Of a stretch of 64,000 nt of DNA, positions 56,194-64,000 are shown piece by piece. Each line of letters starts with the position of its first letter. Within the stretch, counting starts at the first letter, position 1. This DNA comes from Candidatus Scatonaster coprocaballi (GTDB lineage Bacteria > Bacillota > Clostridia > Saccharofermentanales > Saccharofermentanaceae), in assembly GCA_018064475.1 (NCBI GenBank), contig JAGHVD010000042.1:1-64000 (forward strand), written 5' to 3'. The notes below the pieces were generated by a model, which was not told the origin of the DNA, made no database searches, and saw only the letters and a list, made by a program, of their open reading frames with translations. The position numbers and the translations under genes are program-made.

Positions 56194-56747
56194 TGTTATA
56201 TATCATGAGACATGCGCGCACGGATTGGAACGATGCGTATAAGCTTCAGGGACAAGTTAACACACATATTAATGAAGCGGGTATCGAGATGGCCAAAGAA
56301 GCCGCGAAGAAGTATAAGGACGTTCACTTCGACGTCTGCTACTGTTCGCCGCTGGATCGTGCGCGGGAGACCGCAGCACTGGTCTTAGAAGGCCGCGATG
56401 TGCCGATCATTTACGATGACCGTCTGAAGGAATTCGGATTCGGCGTGTGCGAAGGCACGGAGAAGGTCTTCGATCGGCCGGACTGCCCGGTTCGTGTGTT
56501 CTTCTTCCATCCGGAAGACTATACGACACCGGTCGAAGGCGGCGAATCTTTGGATGCGCTCTTTGAAAGAACGGGTGCTTTTCTCAAAGAAGTAGTGGAA
56601 CCGGACTTGGCGGCAGGGAAGGATGTTCTGATCTTGGGACATGGCGCCATGAATGCTTGTATCACCTGTCAGGTGAAGGGCAGATCCCGCGCGGAGTTCT
56701 GGGAAGGCGGGATTCCGAATTGCGAGCTGCAGGTGCTGAAGGATTGA
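56193..56747 (+). CDS. Histidine phosphatase family protein
   Basis: 184 aa; the ATG at 56193 shares a base with the previous stop codon. Phosphoglycerate-mutase-like fold: the RHA motif MRHARTDWN (His7) and the second His in ILGHGAMN (near 150), with Glu in LKEFGFGVCEG. A small-molecule or cobalamin-type phosphatase is possible; the substrate is not shown. Co-transcribed with the Sua5 fusion. Confidence 0.9.
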   Translation: MLYIMRHARTDWNDAYKLQGQVNTHINEAGIEMAKEAAKKYKDVHFDVCYCSPLDRARETAALVLEGRDVPIIYDDRLKEFGFGVCEGTEKVFDRPDCPVRVFFFHPEDYTTPVEGGESLDALFERTGAFLKEVVEPDLAAGKDVLILGHGAMNACITCQVKGRSRAEFWEGGIPNCELQVLKD

Positions 56748-56820
56748 GCAATAGTAAATTTTCGTTTACAATAATACGGGAAGACTATGGACTTGAATAT
56801 CAAATGAGGAGCTGACAGAG

Positions 56821-58728
56821 ATGAAAGAAATCGAAGCTTTGCCAAAGAAGAATATTGAGGGAACAAGTAACAAGGCGGATAGTAAGCCAAAAAACGATGA
56901 GGAAATGACCTCGGTTGCTCAGGGCTCCAAAGGACCGAAGAATGTAAAGAAGATCGTCATCGCTTCGGTGGCGGGTGTGCTGGCGCTGGGCGCGATCGGT
57001 ACGGGCGTCTACTTCGGCGTCATTAGAAAGAATAGTTCTTCCGACGAACCGGCTGTGTCGACCGTCGAGGAAGTAAGTCCTGCGGATCTGGAGCAGATGC
57101 GCAAGATCGTGGATGATCCGAATTTCTATCCAGGTATTACGATCAATGGTCAGAGTGTGGCCGGTATGTCGAAGGATGAGGTCATGAAGAAGTTCGCTTC
57201 TACGGATGAAGTGAAGTTGGATATTCAGTTTCAGGTGGGCGATGAGAAAGTTCCGCTGAAGACGGGTGACCTGAAGTTCGAGAGCAATGCGGAGGCGGTG
57301 ATCGAAGAAGCATACAACTATGGCAGGACGAGTACTTTTGCCGGAGATGACGCGATCGTCGACCGATTCCATACGATTGATGAATTAACCAGAACACCGA
57401 AGGACTTCACGTTCGAGACTGCGCTGAAGACAGAGGGTGTCGATATCGATAAACTGGTGCGGGATACACTGAATCCGTATAACACGGAGCTTGTCGAGGC
57501 GCAGCTTGGGGATTTCAACCTAGAGAAGTTGGAGTTCGAAATCACGGAATCGCAGAAGGGATGCAAGGTAGATATTGACCAGGCGATTACTGATGTGAAG
57601 GCGAAACTGGATGCGGGTGAATATCAATCTGTCATTACGGTGAAGGCTGACATTGTGGAACCGACTACTTCGTCTGATGATCTGAAGGCGCAGTTCGGCA
57701 TGATCTCCACGACGACTTCGGAGACGACTTCGAATGAGAATCGTAATACCAATATCCGTCTGATCTGTGAGAAACTGGACGGCCTCGTCCTGCAACCAGG
57801 TGAACAGTTCAACTTCAACGATTATTTCGGCCAGCGTACGGCGGAGAAAGGCTACAAAGAGGCACATGGTATTTTCAATGGAAGTATGCGTGATGAGCTC
57901 GGCGGTGGTATCTGTCAGGCCAACACCATGCTGTACCAGAGTGTAACCAAGGCTGATCTTCAGGTAGATGAGCGTAAGAATCACTCGATTCCGAGTACGT
58001 ATGTGGACAAGGGTACGGACGCTACGGTTACGTGGACCAGCCCGAACTTCCGCTTTACGAATAGTTCCGAATATCCTATCGCGATCCATGCTGTATATGC
58101 GGACCAGAAGGTAACCGTTGCAGTATATGGACGTCTTCTGCCGGATGGACAGTATATTCAGTTGGAGAGTGAGCATGTTCGTACGATCTCTCCGTCTACT
58201 GTGTATGTAGCGGACCCGACGTTGGCAGCGGGTACGAAGAATACCGTTACTTCCGGCCGTACGGGATATGATTATAAGTCATACAAGGTCTGGTACGATA
58301 AGGATGGAAATGAGATCAAGAGAGAGCCATATTTCTCAAGTCATTACCCAGTTCGTGATGAGGTGATTCATGTGGGTACACTGGGCGCGGATGGTTCGAT
58401 CTATCAGATGGATCCGTCGGGTAATCTCGGTGATCCGACCACAACGCCAACACCGACACCTGACCCGAATAATCCGCCACCGGCTGATCCGAACACACCT
58501 CCGGCGAATCCGACTCCTACGCCAACGCCGGTACCGGCCGATCCGAACACACCACCGGCTGATCCAACTCCGACACCAGAACCGCCGCCGGCAGATCCTA
58601 CGCCAACACCAGAACCGCCGCCGGCAGATCCGACACCGACACCTACGCCAGAGCCTGAGCCACCGACACCAGAGCCGGAACCGCCGACACCGGAACCTGA
58701 ACCGGATCCGGGAACACCGGCACCGTAA
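56821..58728 (+). CDS. VanW-family protein with proline-rich tail
   Basis: 635 aa. Cytoplasmic Lys/Asp-rich start, one membrane helix (about 43-66), then a YoaR-like putative peptidoglycan-binding domain (about 95-285), the VanW domain (about 305-440) with LVLQPGEQFNFNDYFG and ELGGGICQANTMLYQSV, and a G5-like segment to about 520. The last 95 residues are repeats of Pro, Thr, Asp and Glu (PPPADPTPTPE). VanW proteins are cell-wall associated; their reaction is not established. The tail may span the cell wall. Confidence 0.9.
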   Translation: MKEIEALPKKNIEGTSNKADSKPKNDEEMTSVAQGSKGPKNVKKIVIASVAGVLALGAIGTGVYFGVIRKNSSSDEPAVSTVEEVSPADLEQMRKIVDDPNFYPGITINGQSVAGMSKDEVMKKFASTDEVKLDIQFQVGDEKVPLKTGDLKFESNAEAVIEEAYNYGRTSTFAGDDAIVDRFHTIDELTRTPKDFTFETALKTEGVDIDKLVRDTLNPYNTELVEAQLGDFNLEKLEFEITESQKGCKVDIDQAITDVKAKLDAGEYQSVITVKADIVEPTTSSDDLKAQFGMISTTTSETTSNENRNTNIRLICEKLDGLVLQPGEQFNFNDYFGQRTAEKGYKEAHGIFNGSMRDELGGGICQANTMLYQSVTKADLQVDERKNHSIPSTYVDKGTDATVTWTSPNFRFTNSSEYPIAIHAVYADQKVTVAVYGRLLPDGQYIQLESEHVRTISPSTVYVADPTLAAGTKNTVTSGRTGYDYKSYKVWYDKDGNEIKREPYFSSHYPVRDEVIHVGTLGADGSIYQMDPSGNLGDPTTTPTPTPDPNNPPPADPNTPPANPTPTPTPVPADPNTPPADPTPTPEPPPADPTPTPEPPPADPTPTPTPEPEPPTPEPEPPTPEPEPDPGTPAP

Positions 58729-58820
58729 GTAGGGTTGTGAACGGTGGGCCATGACGCAATCGGATGTATTTCGCTACAAACTGAAATCCATCCGACCGAA
58801 AACTGAAGAAGATGAAGAGA

Positions 58821-58865
58821 AAAGGGGATGTATGCATGTAAAATGCATGTACATCCCCCTTTTTC
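58821..58865 (+). terminator. Terminator after the VanW gene
   Basis: AAAAGGGGATGTATGCATG and its near-complement CATGTACATCCCCCTTTT form a long stem with a small A-rich loop, followed by a T run. Strong Rho-independent terminator about 90 bp after the stop. Confidence 0.85.
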
Positions 58866-58946
58866 TTGGTCCTTCACGTTTTCTTGGGAAATGGAGATCT
58901 TTTTGTCAGGCAAGAAATGTTCCTTGTTTCTTCTAGACAGGACCGT

Positions 58947-59355
58947 TTCCGACTGGAATGAACAAATGTCGCTGTAGTCGGAACATCCAGGACCACTTTT
59001 TACGCTGCATACCGACTGGAACCAGAAAACTTCATCCAGTCGGAATGATTTGACCTCTCGACGTCTTCAGCTTCCGACTATAGGAAGAATTCTCATTCCA
59101 GTCGGAAGGATTTGAACTCTTGGAGACTTCGGTTTCCGACTATAGGAAGAATTCTTCTTTCAGTCGGAAGCTACCTCCTCTTTGGGGGGTATTTTTTCCG
59201 ACTTTTGGATAATTTTTTCACACAGTCGGAATCACTGCTTGCATCGGCATGTTTTCCTTCCGACCAGTGAAAGAAAATGAATTCTAGTCGGAAGAATCAC
59301 TCGCATCTTGCGTTTCCTCTTCCGACTACAGAACACTTTGTCTCTCCAGTCGGAA
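58947..59355. repeat. 62-bp periodic array of alternating inverted words TTCCGACT / AGTCGGAA
   Basis: AGTCGGAA starts at 58976, 59038, 59100, 59162, 59224, 59286 and 59348: seven copies, every step exactly 62 bp. TTCCGACT starts at 58947, 59010 (as TACCGACT), 59072, 59134, 59196, 59258 (as TTCCGACC) and 59320, steps 63 then 62. The unit is TTCCGACT, 20 bp, AGTCGGAA, 26 bp. The 20-bp parts tend to be purine-rich then pyrimidine-rich; units 3 and 4 are still alike, the rest have diverged. 62 bp is about six helical turns. No gene, promoter or known RNA is visible inside. Same design as the array at 17344 with other words. Not a CRISPR. Function unknown. Confidence 0.92.
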
Positions 59356-59475
59356 ATCCCACTTTTCACACCAGCATGTTATTATCCCATTGCGAGTTCA
59401 TTTCGCGGAGCGCAATGTTGTCTGAACAAGGGAGAGCATTTTTAGTTCTTGTTTTGGGTGTTGTCCGGGAAAAAA

Positions 59476-59497
59476 TTGTCGTAAGTTTGTCGTAAGT
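59476..59497. repeat. Paired TTGTCGTAAGT repeats beside the tRNA-Ser scar
   Basis: TTGTCGTAAGT at 59476-59486 and again at 59487-59497, an 11-bp step, followed by a hairpin and a tRNA 3' fragment. This is the same order as at the tRNA-Thr termini, with another repeat sequence. Probable integrase arm sites of a lost element (inferred). Confidence 0.5.
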
Positions 59498-59519
59498 TGC
59501 GATTTTTCAAAAAATAAAA

Positions 59520-59558
59520 ACGTCGCAAATGCCTGATTTTACGGGCTTTCTGCGACGT
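59520..59558. terminator. Hairpin beside the tRNA-Ser scar
   Basis: ACGTCGCA at 59520-59527 pairs with TGCGACGT at 59551-59558, with a smaller GCC/GGGC stem inside. On the minus strand it would end a tRNA transcript coming from the right; an intact tRNA is no longer there. Confidence 0.6.
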
Positions 59559-59570
59559 CCTTGTTTTGTA

Positions 59571-59593
59571 TGGCGGAGAAGGAGGGATTCGAA
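59571..59593 (-). repeat. tRNA-Ser-like 3' fragment, attachment-site scar
   Basis: On the minus strand it reads as the end of a tRNA-Ser: TTCGAATCCC, then an acceptor strand ending CTCCGCCA. Only 23 nt are present, and the DNA to the right does not continue as a tRNA. It is best read as the leftover attachment site of an element that used a tRNA-Ser located elsewhere. Confidence 0.6.
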
Positions 59594-59850
59594 TTATCAG
59601 ATTTTGAAACCCACTAAACACAATATGCTGAAAATAGGCGCTTTCAGACAATTGAACAGTAAATTTATATATCGGTCAGCCCACTTTTCCCATTAAATCT
59701 GATCCTGATTGTCGTCAAAAATGTCGTCAAAAAATGAGGCTAGGGAAAATGTAAATCCATGATAATAATGTAATATTCTCTTGCGTTATATAATGAACGC
59801 TCGTACACTGTTATTGGTGTTGAAGGATTATATAAAATTGAGGTTGTATC
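59594..59850. other. Intergenic stretch with a second pair of direct repeats
   Basis: No gene. TGTCGTCAAAAA at 59710-59721 is repeated at 59722-59733, a 12-bp step. Similar paired repeats occur at other element ends in this window. The last 100 bp are A/T-rich and should hold the promoter of the surface-protein gene, but no well-spaced box pair could be chosen. Confidence 0.4.
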
Positions 59851-62800
59851 ATGAATAAAGAAAATCGTTCTCGTCGAGTTCGTCTCATTAGTGTTATTTT
59901 GACGCTTGCTCTTGTTATTGGTTTATTTCCGCTTAAGCCAGTCAAAGCTGATAACGGTGATATTACCGAGAATGATTTGAAGGTAACCTACCATACAGTG
60001 AGTGCCTGGGGTGAATATACGCAGGTTGAAGTCACGGTTGAGAATAGAGGCGGTTCACCTACAACTGATTGGCAGATCCAATTTGAGTATGATGATGTTA
60101 CAACCATCTCTTCAATCTGGAACGCTGTTGCTGCGCCGTCAGATATGAGCGCACTGAATCTTATTACTATAAGTAATGAAACTTATAACGCGAAAATCGC
60201 ACCAAATGAGATGGTATCATTTGGATTGATTGTTCAAGGTAAGATGAATGAGATACCGAAGATACATGTTGTGCCACAGTCTGTTATTCCTTCAGACGAG
60301 ATGGAAAGTGAATTGTTTCCCTATGCCATCTTTAGCCAGAATGGATTTCTATTTCAAGGCTGGAAGAGTACCATCTCCGGAGACGTATATACAGGCAGCA
60401 ACTTCGATTATCAGGGCTCTGAATTGAATCTGTATGGCACATTGGATTCTGTTGGAAGAATCAATGCCAATGGATACCAAATCAATATCGGAAAGAGAAA
60501 TGAAGGAGTAAAGCCAACAGTTGCACCTGACTTCTCAGAAGCGATAACTGCACTTTCTGCGCGTATGACTCAAGTTGATGCATCTTCATTTACATCTCAA
60601 GATCAAATTATTGCCAATGGGTTCTATTACGCAGATGAAAGTCTAACCATATCCGGAACGAAGTTTACTGGTGATTGCGTAATCGTTGCAGAAAACGACA
60701 TCACGTACAACGTAGATACATTGTCTGGAGATGGACGTGTCGTACTCTATTCCAAACATGGTAACATTACCATCAATGGTTCTCAGATTACAATCAATGG
60801 CATTCTTTATGCTCCGGAAGGAAGTGTAAATATCAATGCCTATGACACAACTTTTAACGGCCGAATGATTGCAAATCAGTTCCAGTACAATGGTTCTATA
60901 TTCAATGTGACTGCAAGTGCAAGTGACCTTGAGCTTCTATATGATTTGCCTGTGATCAAAATCACGGCAGATCCGGAAGAGATTGAATTGGGTGAATCCG
61001 CTGTCTTCAGCATAGTTTGTGAAGATGAGGAGACTCCATATGAAGTCAAATTTCGCTTGAATGGAGAAGATGTCGAAATTGACGAAGATTTGACTTATAC
61101 CCTCACGCCAGATCAAGCAGGCGAGTATAAATTTGAAGCGTATGTTGAACTTACAACCGGCGAAGTTGTACTTGATCAGACTAAAGTTGTTGTAACGCTT
61201 CCGAATACCCCCACACCAGTTCCGACAGATACGCCAACACCAGAGGAAACACCTACATCTATTCCGACAGCAACTCCTATACCATCACCAACGGAGGCGA
61301 CTGTCCCCACAGAAACACCTGTTCCTACACCTACTGTAACAGCGGAGCCAACGTTGACGCCAACGAATACGCCTACGCCCAAGCCGACGAATGCGCCAAT
61401 ACCAGTGATAACGGAAACGCCAGTGCCGCTTCCAACAGAAACACCGACACCAAGTCCAGAGCCGACTACAATGCCGACACTTATTCCAACAGAGACGCCT
61501 ACACCAACAGAAACGCCTGTTCCAACGGCAACATCTACACCAATTCCAACTTTGACACCTGTGCCGACGGCTACTCCACTTCCGTCACCAACGGAGACAC
61601 CTATACCAACTAGTACGCCGATACCGACACCAACGAGTACACCTATGCCTACGTCTATTCCACTGGATTCAGAGTTGTACTATGTATTCTCTGAAGGTGA
61701 TACAAATGCTTGTGGATATCGAGAGAAATATGATCGTAATCACTGGCAACTGAGTGGAAATGTTTGGATGAATGAAACAGTTATCTCTCTGTTGAACGAA
61801 GATATCATGACAAGTGCAAAGGCAACGTATGCCGGCAAACGAGCTTTCTCACCTGACTTTTCTCTCAGCGGTCGTTTTACTGCTTCGCTTTCTGGTGGAG
61901 CGAAGAGTTCAATCGGATTCTATTTAGTACCAGATACAGCTTCATTGGAAAGTTGTTCATTAGGGATTATCCTAGATCCACAGAATAAGACTATCAATAT
62001 TGTCGAGAATAATGATCGCAGTAACCCGAAAGCAACTGCATATTACTCTGGTTATTCAGAAATGTGGGCGAGCAATGATATTTGGTTTGAGTACGATGGC
62101 CAAAACCATTGCTTCCAAGTTTTTGCTGCAAAATATAACGCTTGGGGTATCGCCGAAAAACCGAGTATATCTTTAATCTCTTATGATATTGACTTTTCAG
62201 AATTTTTCTCGGGATATGAGACGTTTACATGTGCGTTGTATGGTACGAATGCATTGTTTGGTACAACTGCTTCCATGATTCGAGGTGTGGAAATAGATCC
62301 ATATCCGGAACTTCATACGGAGAGTGTACTGCCAACTTCGACACCAACTCCGACGCCAGTGTCTAGTGGATTTGTCTCTGTTTCTCAGGGTAAACAGGAT
62401 TACGGATATGAAACGGAATTCATAGAAGACAACTGGACGTTCAGTGGAGAAGCGTCTTATGTTGATGGAAACAATCTTTCCATTTTGAATAGCAAAAATA
62501 GCATGCATGATGGTTCTGTGTTTACAGCGTTCTCAACTGATGTTGGAAACGACTATGAGTTCTATACACATTTTACTTTTACAACAAACAATGCAATGCC
62601 CAATGGCTTTGCTTTCGTGATTGAACCTGATAATGGAGATTTGGGTTTCTTTGGAAGAAATGGCTATGACAATCACCATAACAGTGTTGTAGTAGAATTC
62701 GATTTTGATCCTCAGAAAAACTATCAGCGAATGAACGATGATGGCGAATTCGAATCGTTCAATGAAAGCAATTCTCATGTCGGAATCATGCTATATGGAA

Positions 62801-64000
62801 ACGAAGAAATGCATTTTGATGTGGCTGACTATAACGATATGCGTGAGTTTGGAAGCCGTACTGATGCGTGGGTAGAATACGATGGCGAAATATTGTCGGT
62901 ATATGTATGTACACTCAACGAATACGGACACTTATATAAGTACGACAAACCTCTTGTATCTTTTGAAATCGACCTGGAAGAATACTTCAATGGCAATACT
63001 AATCTCCACATGGGATTTGTATCCAGCGATGCAAATAAGGCATCAAATGTAATACTTTGTGGATTTGAAATTTCTGAAAATCCTGTTCCGGGTACACGGC
63101 TCGGAGATTTGCCAATCGAAGAACAGGAAAGATATCATGTCATCTCGATGGGCGATGAAAAGTATGGTTACCAGAGAAGATTTCAGGCGGCTGAATGGAC
63201 GGGTGATGGCGTATCTCCGAATGTATTGACTGTTGGCGTGGGTGTTGTAGAGACCAAAGAGAATTACTGTACAACTTCCTGTGAATTCTCTGATGACTAT
63301 TCATGTGCAGGCCATTTTACTGTATATATTCCTAACGATAATCCGGGTCATTATATGAATTTCGTCCTGTCATCGTCTTCTGAGACAAGATATAACTCAG
63401 TCTCGATTCATTTGGATACAATTCCGACAGACGAATCAAACTGGAGAAATGAATTTGGTGAAGAAATGCCGGGTACTGAAGATGGATGGGGAACAGGAAT
63501 GGAACCATACCAGTCGATGATATCCGTATGCACGAACGGAAATGACCGTCGAGACTGGGCCATGGCAGAGTATTTACCGCTCCTTAAAGGCGATACTATT
63601 CATGAAGTTTGGTTTGAATACGATGGCACAGAAGAGATATTCTATGTGTACATTGCTGAATATGACGAAGAGGGAAATGTTGAGAAACCATCTCAGCCAG
63701 TGATTGTATGCCCGATTTCTTTTGAAGAAGTATTTGAAGGATCTCATACACTCTATGTTGCTACACTTGGTGTGACTACGTTGTTAAAATGGGGCGAATA
63801 CTACCTTTATGGGCTTGAAATTGATCCGTACCCGGCATTGCATGAACAATTAGAGGGTGTTCTTCAGGTGTTGGCACCTCTTGACAATCGCGAGTACACA
63901 ATTGGTGAGAGTATTGATATTTCCGGCAGGATTGGCCCTGCAGCGTATCCGGATACAGATTGCCATGTGAAAATCAAAAATGATCAGGGAACCGTGGTTT
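59851..64000 (+). CDS. Giant surface protein with CBM2-like and lectin-like domains (5' part)
   Basis: 1383 codons are visible; the gene runs off the window. The ATG at 59851 begins a signal peptide ending near VKADNG. Residues about 38-132 resemble a family 2 carbohydrate-binding module (WQIQFEYDD, SIWNA, YNAKIAPNEMVSFGL). About 165-350 contain a beta-helix-like part (NITINGSQITINGILYAP). An Ig-like domain is near 365-448. About 450-605 is a Pro/Thr linker (TPTPETPTP type). Then come three L-type-lectin-like domains (about 608-820, 840-1080, 1095-1330), each with NxxSVVVEFDFD-like or WFEYDG motifs and ending in EIDPYP. A glycan-binding surface protein. Anchor not seen because the end is missing. 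Confidence 0.8.
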   Translation, partial: MNKENRSRRVRLISVILTLALVIGLFPLKPVKADNGDITENDLKVTYHTVSAWGEYTQVEVTVENRGGSPTTDWQIQFEYDDVTTISSIWNAVAAPSDMSALNLITISNETYNAKIAPNEMVSFGLIVQGKMNEIPKIHVVPQSVIPSDEMESELFPYAIFSQNGFLFQGWKSTISGDVYTGSNFDYQGSELNLYGTLDSVGRINANGYQINIGKRNEGVKPTVAPDFSEAITALSARMTQVDASSFTSQDQIIANGFYYADESLTISGTKFTGDCVIVAENDITYNVDTLSGDGRVVLYSKHGNITINGSQITINGILYAPEGSVNINAYDTTFNGRMIANQFQYNGSIFNVTASASDLELLYDLPVIKITADPEEIELGESAVFSIVCEDEETPYEVKFRLNGEDVEIDEDLTYTLTPDQAGEYKFEAYVELTTGEVVLDQTKVVVTLPNTPTPVPTDTPTPEETPTSIPTATPIPSPTEATVPTETPVPTPTVTAEPTLTPTNTPTPKPTNAPIPVITETPVPLPTETPTPSPEPTTMPTLIPTETPTPTETPVPTATSTPIPTLTPVPTATPLPSPTETPIPTSTPIPTPTSTPMPTSIPLDSELYYVFSEGDTNACGYREKYDRNHWQLSGNVWMNETVISLLNEDIMTSAKATYAGKRAFSPDFSLSGRFTASLSGGAKSSIGFYLVPDTASLESCSLGIILDPQNKTINIVENNDRSNPKATAYYSGYSEMWASNDIWFEYDGQNHCFQVFAAKYNAWGIAEKPSISLISYDIDFSEFFSGYETFTCALYGTNALFGTTASMIRGVEIDPYPELHTESVLPTSTPTPTPVSSGFVSVSQGKQDYGYETEFIEDNWTFSGEASYVDGNNLSILNSKNSMHDGSVFTAFSTDVGNDYEFYTHFTFTTNNAMPNGFAFVIEPDNGDLGFFGRNGYDNHHNSVVVEFDFDPQKNYQRMNDDGEFESFNESNSHVGIMLYGNEEMHFDVADYNDMREFGSRTDAWVEYDGEILSVYVCTLNEYGHLYKYDKPLVSFEIDLEEYFNGNTNLHMGFVSSDANKASNVILCGFEISENPVPGTRLGDLPIEEQERYHVISMGDEKYGYQRRFQAAEWTGDGVSPNVLTVGVGVVETKENYCTTSCEFSDDYSCAGHFTVYIPNDNPGHYMNFVLSSSSETRYNSVSIHLDTIPTDESNWRNEFGEEMPGTEDGWGTGMEPYQSMISVCTNGNDRRDWAMAEYLPLLKGDTIHEVWFEYDGTEEIFYVYIAEYDEEGNVEKPSQPVIVCPISFEEVFEGSHTLYVATLGVTTLLKWGEYYLYGLEIDPYPALHEQLEGVLQVLAPLDNREYTIGESIDISGRIGPAAYPDTDCHVKIKNDQGTVV

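Noticed and set aside
58404-58913. Minus-strand Gly/Val/Ser-rich ORF
   Set aside because: Antisense of the Pro/Thr codon repeats in the VanW tail.
58947-59355. Series of Rho-independent terminators or CRISPR
   Set aside because: 8-bp stems with 20-nt loops and no T runs, at an exact 62-bp step; no cas genes and no transcripts to terminate.
61176-61382. Minus-strand Gly/Val-rich ORF
   Set aside because: Antisense of the Pro/Thr linker of the surface protein.

Overview
The window looks like a chromosomal segment of an anaerobic Gram-positive bacterium of the Bacillota, most likely class Clostridia. The basis is AGGAGG-type ribosome binding sites, lipobox lipoproteins, a class B sortase with a sorting-signal substrate, LytR-CpsA-Psr and VanW proteins, LoaP, DUF951, DUF1385 and a GGGtGRT/Fe-S scaffold pair. 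Genus and species cannot be fixed from the sequence.

Layout. (1) 1-16.7 kb is an accessory region ending at the 3' end of a tRNA-Thr gene. It is a chain of related modules. Three modules end in a large lipoprotein (beta-rich N-terminal half plus family 1 solute-binding half, no permease beside it) followed by a diverged terminus with two 11-bp direct repeats. Two termini also carry a hairpin and the tRNA-Thr 3' sequence, so the region appears to have grown by repeated integration at the tRNA. Cargo includes a BlaI/M56-peptidase pair with BlaI-type operators, an AlbA_2 regulator with helically phased upstream repeats, an ImmA/IrrE-PIN pair and a DUF4417/toxin-tail/unknown trio. (2) 16.8-22.7 kb is housekeeping: rpmE, a PD-(D/E)XK-like protein, DUF1385, prmC, DUF951 and pepT. 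(3) 22.7-27.5 kb holds a FIST hybrid histidine kinase and, on the minus strand, the GGGtGRT/scaffold pair. (4) 27.7-45.8 kb is an exopolysaccharide locus. It has the Wzz, tyrosine kinase and phosphatase control cassette, a sortase B and its likely substrate, an LCP ligase, the LoaP antiterminator with a 335-nt leader, an initiating sugar transferase, glycosyltransferases, three enzymes of a UDP-2,3-diacetamido-sugar uronate pathway, a polymerase, a flippase and a divergent UDP-glucose dehydrogenase fused to an XRE domain. (5) 45.9-52.9 kb holds a repeat-rich surface protein, a fifth lipoprotein paralogue and a small membrane protein. (6) 52.9-58.7 kb is housekeeping again: prfA, a Sua5/phosphatase fusion, a histidine phosphatase and a VanW protein. 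(7) 58.7 kb to the end is a long intergenic region with a tRNA-Ser scar, then the 5' part of a giant lectin-like surface protein.

The most unusual structures are two strictly periodic arrays of alternating inverted short words in gene-free DNA. Array 1 (17344-17643) repeats GCACTT-N23-AAGTGC-N18 at exactly 53 bp. Array 2 (58947-59355) repeats TTCCGACT-N20-AGTCGGAA-N26 at 62 bp. The words are fixed, the DNA between them is largely diverged, and the design is the same although the words differ. Neither is a CRISPR array. Array 1 lies directly upstream of the PD-(D/E)XK-like gene; whether the two form one system cannot be decided from the sequence alone.
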